Of a stretch of 33,357 nt of DNA, positions 24,685 to 32,122 are shown in pieces. The stretch comes from Rikenellaceae bacterium (GTDB lineage: Bacteria > Bacteroidota > Bacteroidia > Bacteroidales > UBA932), in NCBI GenBank assembly GCA_900771005.1, contig CAAGMI010000319.1:1-33357 (forward strand), given 5' to 3'. Within the stretch, counting starts at the first letter, position 1. The number at the start of each line of letters is the position of its first letter. A model generated the notes under the pieces. It was not told the origin of the DNA. It made no database searches and saw nothing but the letters and a program-made list of their open reading frames with translations. A program made the position numbers and the translations under genes.

Positions 24685-25879
24685 CATATTCCAGGACTGC
24701 GAGGCCGCCACTGGCGGTCTCTTTGTATAGGCTCGGGATATCTTTCCCCGTGCGCTTCATGGTGTCGATCACCTTGTCGAAAGATATCAGATGCTTCCCG
24801 TCGCTCAGCAGGGCATACAAGCTGACATCCAGAGCCCTGAGCGCAGCTATCGGATTCCTTTCTATGCAAGGGATCTGTACCAGTCCGCATATCGGATCGC
24901 AGGTCAGACCCAGATTGTGCTCCATGGCCATTTCCGCAGAATACTCAATCTGCTGGGGAGACCCTCCGAACAGTTGTGTGGCAGCCACGGCCGCCATCAC
25001 GCAAGCGCTGCCGACCTCTCCCTGACAACCTACTTCCGCTCCGGAGATGGAAGCGTTAGTCCTGATCACGTTGCCGAACAGACCGGCGGTGGCAAGGGCT
25101 TTGAGAATGTCCGATTCTGAGAATTTATGAGCTGTCTTTAAGTGGTAGAGAACTGCCGGAACCACGCCGCAGGAACCGCAGGTCGGAGCCGTGACCATTG
25201 TTCCGCCCCTTGAATTCATCTCTGCAACGGCCAGCGCGTATGAACATACAAGCGCACGGCTTTTCAGATTGTCCTTGTATCCTTCAGCCTTTATGAAATA
25301 CTGTTTTGCCTTGCTGCGGAGTCTGAGACATCCCGGGAGTCTGTTGTCGTTCTCCAACCCATCGCGTATGCTTTGCTGCATCACGGCCCATACCTCGGCG
25401 AGGTAATCCCATATTTCCTTGCCCTCGTGTGCCTCTACGTATTCCCAGAAAGAATAACCCTCTTTCTCTATTATTTCCTGAATCTCGTTCAGAGAGTTCC
25501 TTTCGTATATGTCTTCATTCCTTTCAGTGTTGTTTTCTCCTGTTGACAACGTTCCTCCGCCTATGCTGTAGACGGTCCAGGAATCAGTCACCTTGGAGTC
25601 GCTGTCCAGCGCTTCGAACAACATTCCGTTCGTATGAAACTCTTTGACGATGTCCGGTCTCCAGACTATCTCGGTTTTGTCTTTATCCAGCACGTTCAGT
25701 ATGGCAAGGTCGGTCATATGCCCTTTGCCGGTGGCTGCCAGACTGCCATACAGCGTAACCCTGTATGATGCTGCGTCGGGGTTCTTTTTCTTGAATTTCT
25801 TTGCGGCGTTGTTGGGACCTATCGTATGACTGCTGGAAGGCCCCATTCCAATCTTGTAGATTTCTTTTATGCTGTCCAT
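24668..25879 (-). CDS. sdaA: L-serine ammonia-lyase (L-serine dehydratase), single chain
   Basis: This iron-sulfur enzyme deaminates L-serine to pyruvate and ammonia. The 403-residue protein fuses the beta domain (IGPSSSHT-like motif GMGPSSSHTIGP at the N-terminus) and the alpha domain in one chain. Candidate cluster cysteines are in APTCGSCGVVPA and in CDPICGLVQIPC. The gene is on its own on the minus strand; a weak -7-like element TACATTTA (25909-25902, one mismatch) lies upstream. It converges on the DUF4380-like gene and shares a bidirectional terminator with it. Confidence 0.96.
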   Translation of the reverse strand: MDSIKEIYKIGMGPSSSHTIGPNNAAKKFKKKNPDAASYRVTLYGSLAATGKGHMTDLAILNVLDKDKTEIVWRPDIVKEFHTNGMLFEALDSDSKVTDSWTVYSIGGGTLSTGENNTERNEDIYERNSLNEIQEIIEKEGYSFWEYVEAHEGKEIWDYLAEVWAVMQQSIRDGLENDNRLPGCLRLRSKAKQYFIKAEGYKDNLKSRALVCSYALAVAEMNSRGGTMVTAPTCGSCGVVPAVLYHLKTAHKFSESDILKALATAGLFGNVIRTNASISGAEVGCQGEVGSACVMAAVAATQLFGGSPQQIEYSAEMAMEHNLGLTCDPICGLVQIPCIERNPIAALRALDVSLYALLSDGKHLISFDKVIDTMKRTGKDIPSLYKETASGGLAVLEYEKAVH

Positions 25880-25923
25880 AACCGTTTATGAGATACGAGT
25901 GTAAATGTAGTCATTTAATTTAG

Positions 25924-25931
25924 TATTTTTG
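25924..25931 (+). promoter_or_regulatory. -7 promoter element (TATTTTTG) that fixes the start of the BASS-type gene
   Basis: Exact TAnnTTTG match ending at the G of an in-frame GTG (25931). Transcription should start about 7 bases later, so that GTG cannot be the start codon; the ATG at 25943 is the first usable one, leaving a leader of only a few bases. Confidence 0.55.
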
Positions 25932-25942
25932 TGAAGACGGGT

Positions 25943-26902
25943 ATGAAATTCTGGAACATTATCAGAGAGTGGATGCTTGTGATCGTGATGGTCGCGGGAG
26001 CAGTGTCCTATCTTGTCTATCATAATATCCCGGCACTGCATCCGGCCGGTCCCGTACTTTATGTGATCTGTACCAGACTACAGCCCGTGCTTCTGTTCTG
26101 TATGCTCTTCCTTGCTTTCTGCAAGGTCGAACCGCGTCAATTCCGCTTCGAGAGATGGCACTGGTGGATGCTGGCGTTTCAATGCGCATCGTTCACCCTG
26201 ATTGCCGCGTTGCTGATTTTCCTGAAGGGGAGTGCGGTGGAGTTGCTGCTTCTTGCATTCATGCTCTGTATGATATGTCCTACCGGTACTGCCACGCCCG
26301 TGATGGTTAATATGCTGGGAGGGGACATTTCAGGGGTGGTGGCATATACGGTGCTGATAAATGTCGCAGTCGCCGTCCTGATACCCTTGTCCATACCTCT
26401 GCTGTATCCTTCGGCGGGGATGTCTTTCGTGCAGTCCTTCCTGAGGATCATTGCCAAAGTTTTCCCGCTTCTCGTGCTTCCTTGCCTTGCAGCCTGGTTC
26501 GTGCGGTACTTTATGCCCGCATTCCATTCCTGGTGCATCAGGAATGCCGGAGCCTCTTTCTACATGTGGGCCGTTTCCCTTATGATTGCCATCATCATCA
26601 GTACAAGAGCCCTGGTGAACAGCGGCAACGGATGGCTGATAATGATAGAAATGATTGCTGTCTCCCTGCTGTCCTGTGCAGTGCAGTATGCCTTCGGCAG
26701 GTGGCTGGGCCACAGATATGGGCGGGAAATAACCGCAAGACAGACTCTGGGCCAGAAGAACACATCCTTTGGAATATGGATGGGATACACTTTCTTCAAT
26801 CCGGTGGTATCAGTCGCATACGGCTTCTACAGCATATGGCAGAATGCCTACAATACTCTTGAACTCCGCAAATACGAAAAATCCAAAAATCAACAGATAT
26901 GA
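25943..26902 (+). CDS. BASS-type (bile acid:sodium symporter-like) membrane transporter
   Basis: From the ATG at 25943 the protein has 319 residues with about nine or ten hydrophobic helices. The layout and phrases such as CMICPTGTATPVMVNMLGGD (a crossover-type motif between helices) and QKNTSFGIWMGYTFFNPVV fit the bile acid:sodium symporter superfamily. The substrate cannot be told from sequence; members carry bile acids, 2-oxoacids, pantothenate or other organic anions. Its TGA overlaps the ATG of a secreted esterase gene (ATGA), so the two are coupled. A product released by the esterase could be the transported anion, but this is inference. Confidence 0.72.
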   Translation: MKFWNIIREWMLVIVMVAGAVSYLVYHNIPALHPAGPVLYVICTRLQPVLLFCMLFLAFCKVEPRQFRFERWHWWMLAFQCASFTLIAALLIFLKGSAVELLLLAFMLCMICPTGTATPVMVNMLGGDISGVVAYTVLINVAVAVLIPLSIPLLYPSAGMSFVQSFLRIIAKVFPLLVLPCLAAWFVRYFMPAFHSWCIRNAGASFYMWAVSLMIAIIISTRALVNSGNGWLIMIEMIAVSLLSCAVQYAFGRWLGHRYGREITARQTLGQKNTSFGIWMGYTFFNPVVSVAYGFYSIWQNAYNTLELRKYEKSKNQQI

Positions 26903-27978
26903 AACGTTTATTCATTACGCTCGGAGTACTGCTGTCTGTGGCAGTCCTGCAGATTTCAGCACAGACGACATATCCCCGGATCAATCCGGACAACAGCATA
27001 ACCGTGAGGGTCTCAGCCCCTGAAGCCAAGTCCGTCGCGCTTGATTTGGGAAAGATGTATCCAATGACAAAGGACGAGAACGGAGTATGGGAGGTGACCT
27101 CGGATCCCCAGGCCCCGGGCTTCCACTATTATTCTCTGAGGATTGACGGAGCCAGGGTGGCGGATCCTTCAAGCAAACTGTATTTCGGAAGCGGCTGGTG
27201 GTCCAGCGGAGTGGACATACCGGAGCTCTGCGTTGACTACTATCTCGAAAAGGATATACCGCACGGAGAGGTGCGCAGACAGAAATACTGGTCGGAACTG
27301 ACCAAGACATGGCGTACGTGCTATGTTTACGTACCTGCTGAATATGAGCAGAATCCTGACAAACGTTATCCTGTCCTTTATATTATGCACGGAGCCGGTG
27401 AGGACGAGACAGGCTGGTCGTCTCAGGGAAAGCTTGACAATATTATGGACAACCTGATTGACGAGGGCTCGGCAGTACCTATGATCGTCGTTATGGACCA
27501 CGGCGTGGCTGTGATTCCGACTGATGGCCCTGCCCGCAGACCTAACCTCTTTGATTTCACCGATTTCGAGAAAGTGTTCGTGTCCGAGATCATACCTATG
27601 GTGGATTCAAACTACCGTACCATAGCCGACCGTGACAACAGGGCGATTGCCGGACTTTCGCTCGGGGGATTCCAGAGTTTCAGCCTGGCGATCCACAACA
27701 AGGACCTGTTCTCATATATCGGAGGCTTCAGCGGTTGCGGTATCCCTGGAAGCAGCGAGGATTTGTACCCTGCATCCTTGAACGATGAATTCAAGCTTAT
27801 TTTCATCAGTACGGGACGGATGGAGTCACCGCAAATGTATGCTACGGTGACTAATTTCCACGATGTGCTCGTGAAGAACGGTGTGAAGCACGTCTTCTAC
27901 CAGTCTGCCGGCACGGCCCACGAATGGTTGACCTGGCGCAGATCCCTCTACAGATTTGCTCCGATGATTTTCAAATAG
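26899..27978 (+). CDS. Secreted esterase, CE1/XynZ-like, with N-terminal E-set domain
   Basis: A 359-residue protein with a signal peptide (about 1-21, ending ISA), an N-terminal immunoglobulin-like E-set/CBM48 domain (about 27-110) and an alpha/beta-hydrolase of the esterase D/feruloyl esterase type (about 125-359). The nucleophile is S254 in AGLSLGGFQS, the oxyanion segment is YIMHGAGEDE and the catalytic His is H341 in GTAHEW. The acidic residue is less clear: where related enzymes often show Asp there is STGRMES, so Glu309 is a candidate. It likely removes acyl or aromatic esters from plant glycans in the periplasm. It overlaps the transporter gene by four bases. Confidence 0.85.
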   Translation: MKRLFITLGVLLSVAVLQISAQTTYPRINPDNSITVRVSAPEAKSVALDLGKMYPMTKDENGVWEVTSDPQAPGFHYYSLRIDGARVADPSSKLYFGSGWWSSGVDIPELCVDYYLEKDIPHGEVRRQKYWSELTKTWRTCYVYVPAEYEQNPDKRYPVLYIMHGAGEDETGWSSQGKLDNIMDNLIDEGSAVPMIVVMDHGVAVIPTDGPARRPNLFDFTDFEKVFVSEIIPMVDSNYRTIADRDNRAIAGLSLGGFQSFSLAIHNKDLFSYIGGFSGCGIPGSSEDLYPASLNDEFKLIFISTGRMESPQMYATVTNFHDVLVKNGVKHVFYQSAGTAHEWLTWRRSLYRFAPMIFK

Positions 27979-27992
27979 CCGTATTGAAGGAT

Positions 27993-28436
27993 ATGATAAG
28001 AATCCTGTTCCTGTGCCACGGCAACATTTGCCGCAGTCCTATGGCGGAATTCATATTCAAGGCCCTGCTGAAGGCAAAGGGACTGGAAGATGGCTATTAC
28101 GTGGAGAGTGCGGCCGTATCTTATGAGGAATGTGGAAATACCATATATCCGCCCGCAAAACGCTGCCTCAATCAGCACGGGATATGGTTCGATCCCTCAA
28201 AGACTGCCCGTATCGTGACGAGGGCTGACTATGAACGCTTCGACCGCATAGTCTGTATGGATTCCAGCAACATCCGCTGGCTTCGCCGTATAATTCCTGA
28301 CGATCCGCAAGGGAAAGTACATCTGCTGATGTCCTATACCGGCAATGGCCGTGACGTGGCCGATCCGTGGTATTCAGGTGACTTTGAAACCGCCTTTCAG
28401 GATATACTCAAAGGATGTGAAGCAATGTTAAAATAA
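27993..28436 (+). CDS. Low-molecular-weight protein-tyrosine phosphatase
   Basis: A 147-residue phosphatase of the arsenate-reductase-like LMW-PTP fold. The P-loop CHGNICRS holds the nucleophile C8 and R14, and the general acid is D124 in VADPWY. The ATG at 27993 gives the family start MIRILFLCHGN; longer in-frame starts would run back into the esterase gene. It begins 14 bases after the esterase stop, so it may share the transporter-esterase transcript. Such enzymes often oppose a tyrosine kinase in polysaccharide export, but no such partner is visible here. A strong terminator follows. Confidence 0.93.
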   Translation: MIRILFLCHGNICRSPMAEFIFKALLKAKGLEDGYYVESAAVSYEECGNTIYPPAKRCLNQHGIWFDPSKTARIVTRADYERFDRIVCMDSSNIRWLRRIIPDDPQGKVHLLMSYTGNGRDVADPWYSGDFETAFQDILKGCEAMLK

Positions 28437-28466
28437 AAGAAGAGGCCCGAAAAGGTCTCTTCTTTT
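28435..28466. terminator. Bidirectional intrinsic terminator
   Basis: AAAAGAAGAGGCC (28435-28447) pairs with GGTCTCTTCTTTT (28454-28466) with one G-U pair around a six-base loop. A/T runs on both sides let it serve the phosphatase gene (plus) and the lipoprotein gene (minus). The stem begins at the last bases of the phosphatase stop codon. Confidence 0.85.
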
Positions 28467-28485
28467 ATCATTGAACAGGATTGAA

Positions 28486-29079
28486 CTATTGGAACAACTC
28501 CTGGATTGTGCCGTCTTTTGATATAGAGAAAGAACAACTGGATTCTGCGCTCTGCTTGAGTGTCTTGAGTACTTCTGCAACGCTATATCCTTTTGCTTTA
28601 GCTTCATCAAAGCTTACTCCTTTGATGGTGACTCCATCAACCTTGTTAGCTGTTGAAACTACCTCTCCTGTGGTTTTGCCGACTGTGGTGATCTTCAAAG
28701 AAATATCAGTTATCACGTCATATTTTCTTCCTGCTTCCGGCTCGAAATCTGACTTTGCTTTAAGAATCAGTTTGTAGGAAGTGTTGCAAGGAGCATCACC
28801 ATTGACGTTCAATGCAGAAAAACCTGCAGAGAAGGCAAGAAGTTCTCCGAAGTTGGCTTCTGTGTCTCCACAAATGAATTTGCTTCCATTGAAGTCAAAC
28901 AATTCCTGCATATCCTCAGTGATGTTGATTGAAAAGTCAACGTGGTATGTACAGTCTTCTGTTGTTGGAGTAGGGGTCGGTGTAGGTGTCGGAGTTGGAG
29001 TCGGATCGTCCTTCTGGCAGGAAATTGTCAGAAATGCAGCAGCGACGATTGCTGAAATGATAAATAAAACTCTTTTCAT
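28486..29079 (-). CDS. Lipoprotein of unknown function with (Pro-Thr)7 tether
   Basis: From the ATG at 29079 the protein has 197 residues. A lipoprotein signal peptide ends in the lipobox LTISC, followed by QKDD and a run of seven Pro-Thr pairs that would form a stiff tether. The globular part (about 45-197) has four cysteines and mixed beta structure; I do not recognise its family. The acidic residues after the lipobox Cys are compatible with surface export in Bacteroidota but do not prove it. It lies 19 bases after the outer-membrane barrel gene on the same strand, so the two are probably cotranscribed and both envelope proteins. An in-frame upstream codon at 29121 lacks a sensible signal peptide. 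Confidence 0.8.
   Translation of the reverse strand: MKRVLFIISAIVAAAFLTISCQKDDPTPTPTPTPTPTPTTEDCTYHVDFSINITEDMQELFDFNGSKFICGDTEANFGELLAFSAGFSALNVNGDAPCNTSYKLILKAKSDFEPEAGRKYDVITDISLKITTVGKTTGEVVSTANKVDGVTIKGVSFDEAKAKGYSVAEVLKTLKQSAESSCSFSISKDGTIQELFQ
28964..29005 (-). repeat. Seven 6-bp units encoding Pro-Thr repeats
   Basis: Seven head-to-tail copies of GTNGGN (plus-strand sense) encode the Pro-Thr tract of the lipoprotein. The third codon positions differ between copies, so the tract is conserved at protein level more than at DNA level. Confidence 0.8.
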
Positions 29080-29098
29080 AAAATTGAATATTAATAAT

Positions 29099-29587
29099 TT
29101 AGAATTTGAATTGTACACCAAAGTCTGTGTTCTGCAGGATGCTCAGACCGAATACGGTTGTGCCTCCTATGCTTTCAATTCCTAAAAATCCGACATGCGC
29201 AACGATGTCAAAACGGTCTGTTAGTGAATAAGACATGCCTGGTCTGGCTCCTATTCCCCAGACTGTAATGTCCTTGCCGGCCTGACCTATTTTGAATATG
29301 GCTTCGGCGAAGAAGTGTGCGTTCTTGACGTCGGCAAATGTGTAACGGTAGTATGGATTGAATGACCACTGGGTGGAGTTCCCTGCGACATCGAGGGCAA
29401 AATAGAGACCTGCCGCTGACTTAGGGCTGAAATTATAGCCGAATCCAGGAGCCAGATACAAGGTTGAAGCGCTGTTTCCGCTTGAAGAATTAATGGTGAA
29501 CCCAAGGCTCGCACTGCCATAGAATTGTGCATTTGCAGAGAATGCTAGTGCGCATGCTGCAACAAGTGTAAGGATTAATTTTTTCAT
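29099..29587 (-). CDS. Small outer-membrane beta-barrel protein
   Basis: A 162-residue protein with a type I signal peptide (MKKLILTLVAACALAFSANA, cleavage before QFYG). The mature part is a series of alternating hydrophobic/polar strands with Gly and aromatic residues and ends in Phe (FGVQFKF), which is the barrel-assembly signal of outer-membrane proteins. It is the size of an eight-stranded barrel of the OmpA/OmpX-like porin family. Partner or ligand is unknown. It is the first gene of a two-gene unit with the lipoprotein, and has the best promoter of the window upstream: TTG and TATCTTTG at correct spacing. Confidence 0.82.
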   Translation of the reverse strand: MKKLILTLVAACALAFSANAQFYGSASLGFTINSSSGNSASTLYLAPGFGYNFSPKSAAGLYFALDVAGNSTQWSFNPYYRYTFADVKNAHFFAEAIFKIGQAGKDITVWGIGARPGMSYSLTDRFDIVAHVGFLGIESIGGTTVFGLSILQNTDFGVQFKF

Positions 29588-29637
29588 AATATAAATGCTT
29601 TAAATTTTTAAATTCTCCGGAAATTCCAAATGCAACA

Positions 29638-29669
29638 CAAAGATAGCGTTTTTTTTGCTCCGAAGTCAA
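29638..29669 (-). promoter_or_regulatory. Bacteroidota promoter for the barrel-lipoprotein operon
   Basis: On the minus strand a -33-like TTG (29669-29667) and an exact -7 element TATCTTTG (29645-29638) are separated by 21 bases, within the normal 19-21 range. Transcription should start near 29632, about 45 bases before the ATG. A GC-rich hairpin overlaps the -33 side. Confidence 0.65.
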
Positions 29670-29745
29670 GCCGGCAGCGGTTTCTTGTTGCCGGTTTATT
29701 GATTCTTTTCATTTCGAGCCTTGTCTGACGGCCAAACCGGGAAAG

Positions 29746-29824
29746 TGCTACGATATCGCCCTCAAACGTAGCATTTTTTACGTAATTCATTGATTCTGCT
29801 ACGCTTGATTGTCAAAACGTAGCA
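29746..29824. repeat. Two tandem copies of the interrupted palindrome TGCTACG-N14-CGTAGCA
   Basis: Copy 1 has arms at 29746-29752 and 29767-29773; copy 2 has arms at 29797-29803 and 29818-29824. Both have identical 7-bp arms, both have exactly 14 bases between the arms, and both right arms are preceded by CAAA and followed by an A/T-rich run. The spacers differ in sequence, so the arms and the spacing are what is kept. A related half-site ACGCAGCA lies at 29963-29970, just downstream of the cassette's -7 element. Confidence 0.8.
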
Positions 29825-29950
29825 AAATTTTTCATAACTCTGAGTGTAGTGGAAATAATCTTTGACAGATTGCTTGTCAAAATCAAGCCATCTTTGACAA
29901 AATACGGCAGAAATGCTATAGAGTATTAGAGAAGAATGGAAAGGTTTTGC

Positions 29951-29958
29951 TAAATTTG
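29951..29958 (+). promoter_or_regulatory. -7 promoter element (TAAATTTG) for the MazG-GIY-YIG/helicase cassette
   Basis: Exact TAnnTTTG match 28 bases before the ATG of the MazG-like gene. The predicted transcription start falls on the degenerate half-site ACGCAGCA (29963-29970), so a protein bound there could block initiation. Confidence 0.55.
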
Positions 29959-29986
29959 AAAAACGCAGCAACATTAATTTCTAACT

Positions 29987-30319
29987 ATGAATAATGAGAT
30001 CAAGCAATTGATTTTGGAAATTGAAGAGTTCTCTAAAGAACGAGATTGGGATCAGTTCCATAACCCCAAAGATATAGCCATCGCTCTCTCAATCGAGGCC
30101 TCGGAACTTCTTGAAGTATTTCTTTGGAAAAATCCGGAGGATGCAAAGATTGAAAAAGTTAAAGAAGAATTGGCTGACATATTCAACTATGCATTGATGA
30201 TGGCCGGGAAATACAATTTTGATGTGCCTCAGATTATTCGGGAGAAGATTGCAAAGAATGCGGAGAAGTATCCTGTGGAAAAAGCAAAAGGAGTCGCGAC
30301 GAAGTATAATGAATTGTAA
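29987..30319 (+). CDS. MazG-like nucleotide pyrophosphohydrolase
   Basis: A 110-residue all-alpha protein of the MazG/dCTPase (RS21-C6-like) class, which hydrolyses (d)NTPs to monophosphate and pyrophosphate. The Mg2+-binding pattern is visible as E37-x-x-E40 and E61-x-x-D64, and the C-terminal KNAEKYP motif is present. Free-standing MazG-like enzymes adjust nucleotide pools or remove modified or alarmone nucleotides. It is the first gene of the accessory cassette; its stop is three bases before the start of the GIY-YIG/helicase gene, so the two are coupled. Codon use looks AT-richer than in the core genes nearby. Confidence 0.9.
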   Translation: MNNEIKQLILEIEEFSKERDWDQFHNPKDIAIALSIEASELLEVFLWKNPEDAKIEKVKEELADIFNYALMMAGKYNFDVPQIIREKIAKNAEKYPVEKAKGVATKYNEL

Positions 30320-30322
30320 GTT

Positions 30323-32107
30323 ATGAGCACCAGACCTGTTATATATTCTACTTCTGAAGATTCGGACTTCCTGTCAGAACTTCCCGACAGAATCAGAAAT
30401 GACAATTCGGAAAAACTAGCCGGATTATTGTTGTCGTACCCTACGGTGTATATTCATTTCTGGCCCGGGCAATTGGTTCAATACATAGACAAAAAAGGGA
30501 TTTCGAAGTCTTTTCAAAAGTATAATGTATACGTAGGTGAAAGCAATAATGTCATTTCTCGCACGAGGCAACACTACGAAAGCGGTGAGGACCCTGGGAA
30601 GTGGCAATATATCCTTACGCACAGCAGAGAGATTCCTCAGATCATAATAATCGGCCACGAGTATTTCAATAAGTCTTTTACTCTCGATATGGAGAACAGA
30701 CTAATTGAGTATATGATGGCATCTGAACACAGCGTTGAAAAACTTCATAATGGCAGGGGGAATCCACAGAACGAGTATTATCCGGCGGAAAAATTCGAAG
30801 AAGTGTTCCATAGCGTCTGGAGAGAACTCAGGAGGATTAAACCGGACCTTTTCTTGTCCGAATCTGCCATCCAGCATTCGGCTTTGTATAAGGCATCACC
30901 ACTGAAAAAGCTTACCGATGAGCAGATTGAAGCAAAGGAGACAATCATCGCCAAGATATATGATGCAGTAGAAAGTGACCAGGATGGCCAGTTGGTATTT
31001 GTTCAAGGAGAGGCAGGAACAGGGAAAACTGTATTGAATTCATCCATTTTTTACGAAATCCTGACAAATGGCGAAGATTTGTTCGGTCGAGAAATAGATT
31101 GTCATATTCTTGTTAATCACGATCAGCAGATTACTGTATATGAGCAGATTGCTAAACGCCTTGGTCTTGGGGACGACATAGTCCACAAACCGACCCAGTT
31201 CATCAATAAATTCTCTGAAGAAAGAAAAGTTGATGTCGCGTTTGTTGATGAAGCACATCTCTTACTAACCAGAGGGAATCAAGGATACAGCGGGCACAAT
31301 CAACTTGAGGATATTATTAAGCGTTCGCGCGTTACTGTAGTTATGTTCGATGAATATCAGGTTTTGAACAGTGAAGAGTATTGGGAGCCTGATTTGTTGG
31401 AAAAATTCAAATCTATTGCGCATAGGCAACATTCTTATATAGGATTAAGCCGGCAATTAAGGATGCAATGTTCTCTATCAACTCGTAATTGGCTTGATGA
31501 TTTTGTGCTTAATGGACGTCTGTGTGAGTTTACAAGAGATGAAAAATACGAGGTGAAGTCATATGAATCACCTAAAGCTCTTTATGAGGCTATATATGAA
31601 AAAGCAAGTAAAGAAGAGACGCGTCTGTCCAGGCTAGTTGCCACATATGACTGGGAGTACAACGGAGTCCACCGACCAGAAGACAAAGCATTCTGGGATG
31701 TGGATATCAATGGTTGGACTATGCCTTGGAATTACGAAACCAAATCTGAACTTACCCCAAAAGAGTTAAAACAGATTAAGAATCTTGCTTGGGCGGAACA
31801 GCCACATACAATTAATGAAGTCGGTTCGACATATACCATTCAAGGGTTTGATTTATCCTATGTCGGTGTAATATTAGGACCGTCTGTCAAGTATAGGAAC
31901 GGAGACATAATATTTGATCCTTCAGAAAGTTATAATACCAGAGCAACTTCTCGAAGAACCCTTTCTGATGGGTCAAAACGGTCATTTGGAGAGACTTTTA
32001 TTCGTAATGAAGTTAAAGTTCTTCTTTCTCGTGGTGTTAATGGCCTATACATCTATGCATGCGATGAAAGCTTGCGCAAAGCACTTAAAACCATTGCAAA
32101 GATATAG
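30323..32107 (+). CDS. GIY-YIG nuclease fused to Schlafen group 3-type (DUF2075) helicase
   Basis: The 594-residue protein has two parts. Residues about 35-135 form a GIY-YIG endonuclease: VYI at 42-44, YVGES at 70-74, R80 and the metal-binding E124. Residues about 195-594 form an SF1-like helicase of the DUF2075/Schlafen group 3 type: Walker A GEAGTGKT (229-236), Walker B with DEAH (309-312), a QLR motif (378-380), TYTIQGFDLSYVGVILG (503-519) and the motif VI-like KVLLSRGVNGLYIYACD (565-581). It would be an ATP-driven nucleic-acid translocase with a cutting domain. It sits three bases after the MazG-like gene and is followed by a deoxyribosyltransferase-like gene. No membrane segment or signal peptide is seen. 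A defence role is inferred from domain content. Confidence 0.87.
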   Translation: MSTRPVIYSTSEDSDFLSELPDRIRNDNSEKLAGLLLSYPTVYIHFWPGQLVQYIDKKGISKSFQKYNVYVGESNNVISRTRQHYESGEDPGKWQYILTHSREIPQIIIIGHEYFNKSFTLDMENRLIEYMMASEHSVEKLHNGRGNPQNEYYPAEKFEEVFHSVWRELRRIKPDLFLSESAIQHSALYKASPLKKLTDEQIEAKETIIAKIYDAVESDQDGQLVFVQGEAGTGKTVLNSSIFYEILTNGEDLFGREIDCHILVNHDQQITVYEQIAKRLGLGDDIVHKPTQFINKFSEERKVDVAFVDEAHLLLTRGNQGYSGHNQLEDIIKRSRVTVVMFDEYQVLNSEEYWEPDLLEKFKSIAHRQHSYIGLSRQLRMQCSLSTRNWLDDFVLNGRLCEFTRDEKYEVKSYESPKALYEAIYEKASKEETRLSRLVATYDWEYNGVHRPEDKAFWDVDINGWTMPWNYETKSELTPKELKQIKNLAWAEQPHTINEVGSTYTIQGFDLSYVGVILGPSVKYRNGDIIFDPSESYNTRATSRRTLSDGSKRSFGETFIRNEVKVLLSRGVNGLYIYACDESLRKALKTIAKI

Positions 32108-32122
32108 TCAGCAAATTTGTTC

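Larger units (their letters stand above)
29588..29986. other. 399-base spacer with hairpins and tandem palindromes
   Basis: No convincing gene is seen between the barrel gene and the MazG-like gene. Short open frames on the minus strand here have no recognisable similarity. The spacer holds the barrel promoter, a 9-bp stem (AAGCCGGCA 29668-29676 against TGCCGGTTT 29689-29697, one G-T pair), two tandem interrupted palindromes (29746-29824) and the promoter of the downstream cassette. Confidence 0.7.

Noticed and set aside
29746..29824. Tandem palindromes read as a CRISPR array or invertible promoter
   Set aside because: Only two copies with 7-bp arms exist, no cas or recombinase gene is present, and the arms do not flank a promoter in opposite orientation at a plausible inversion distance.
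29762..29974. Minus-strand 70-codon open frame in the spacer before the MazG-like gene, considered as a gene remnant
   Set aside because: It has no recognisable similarity, spans the palindromes and the cassette promoter, and lacks a promoter of its own.
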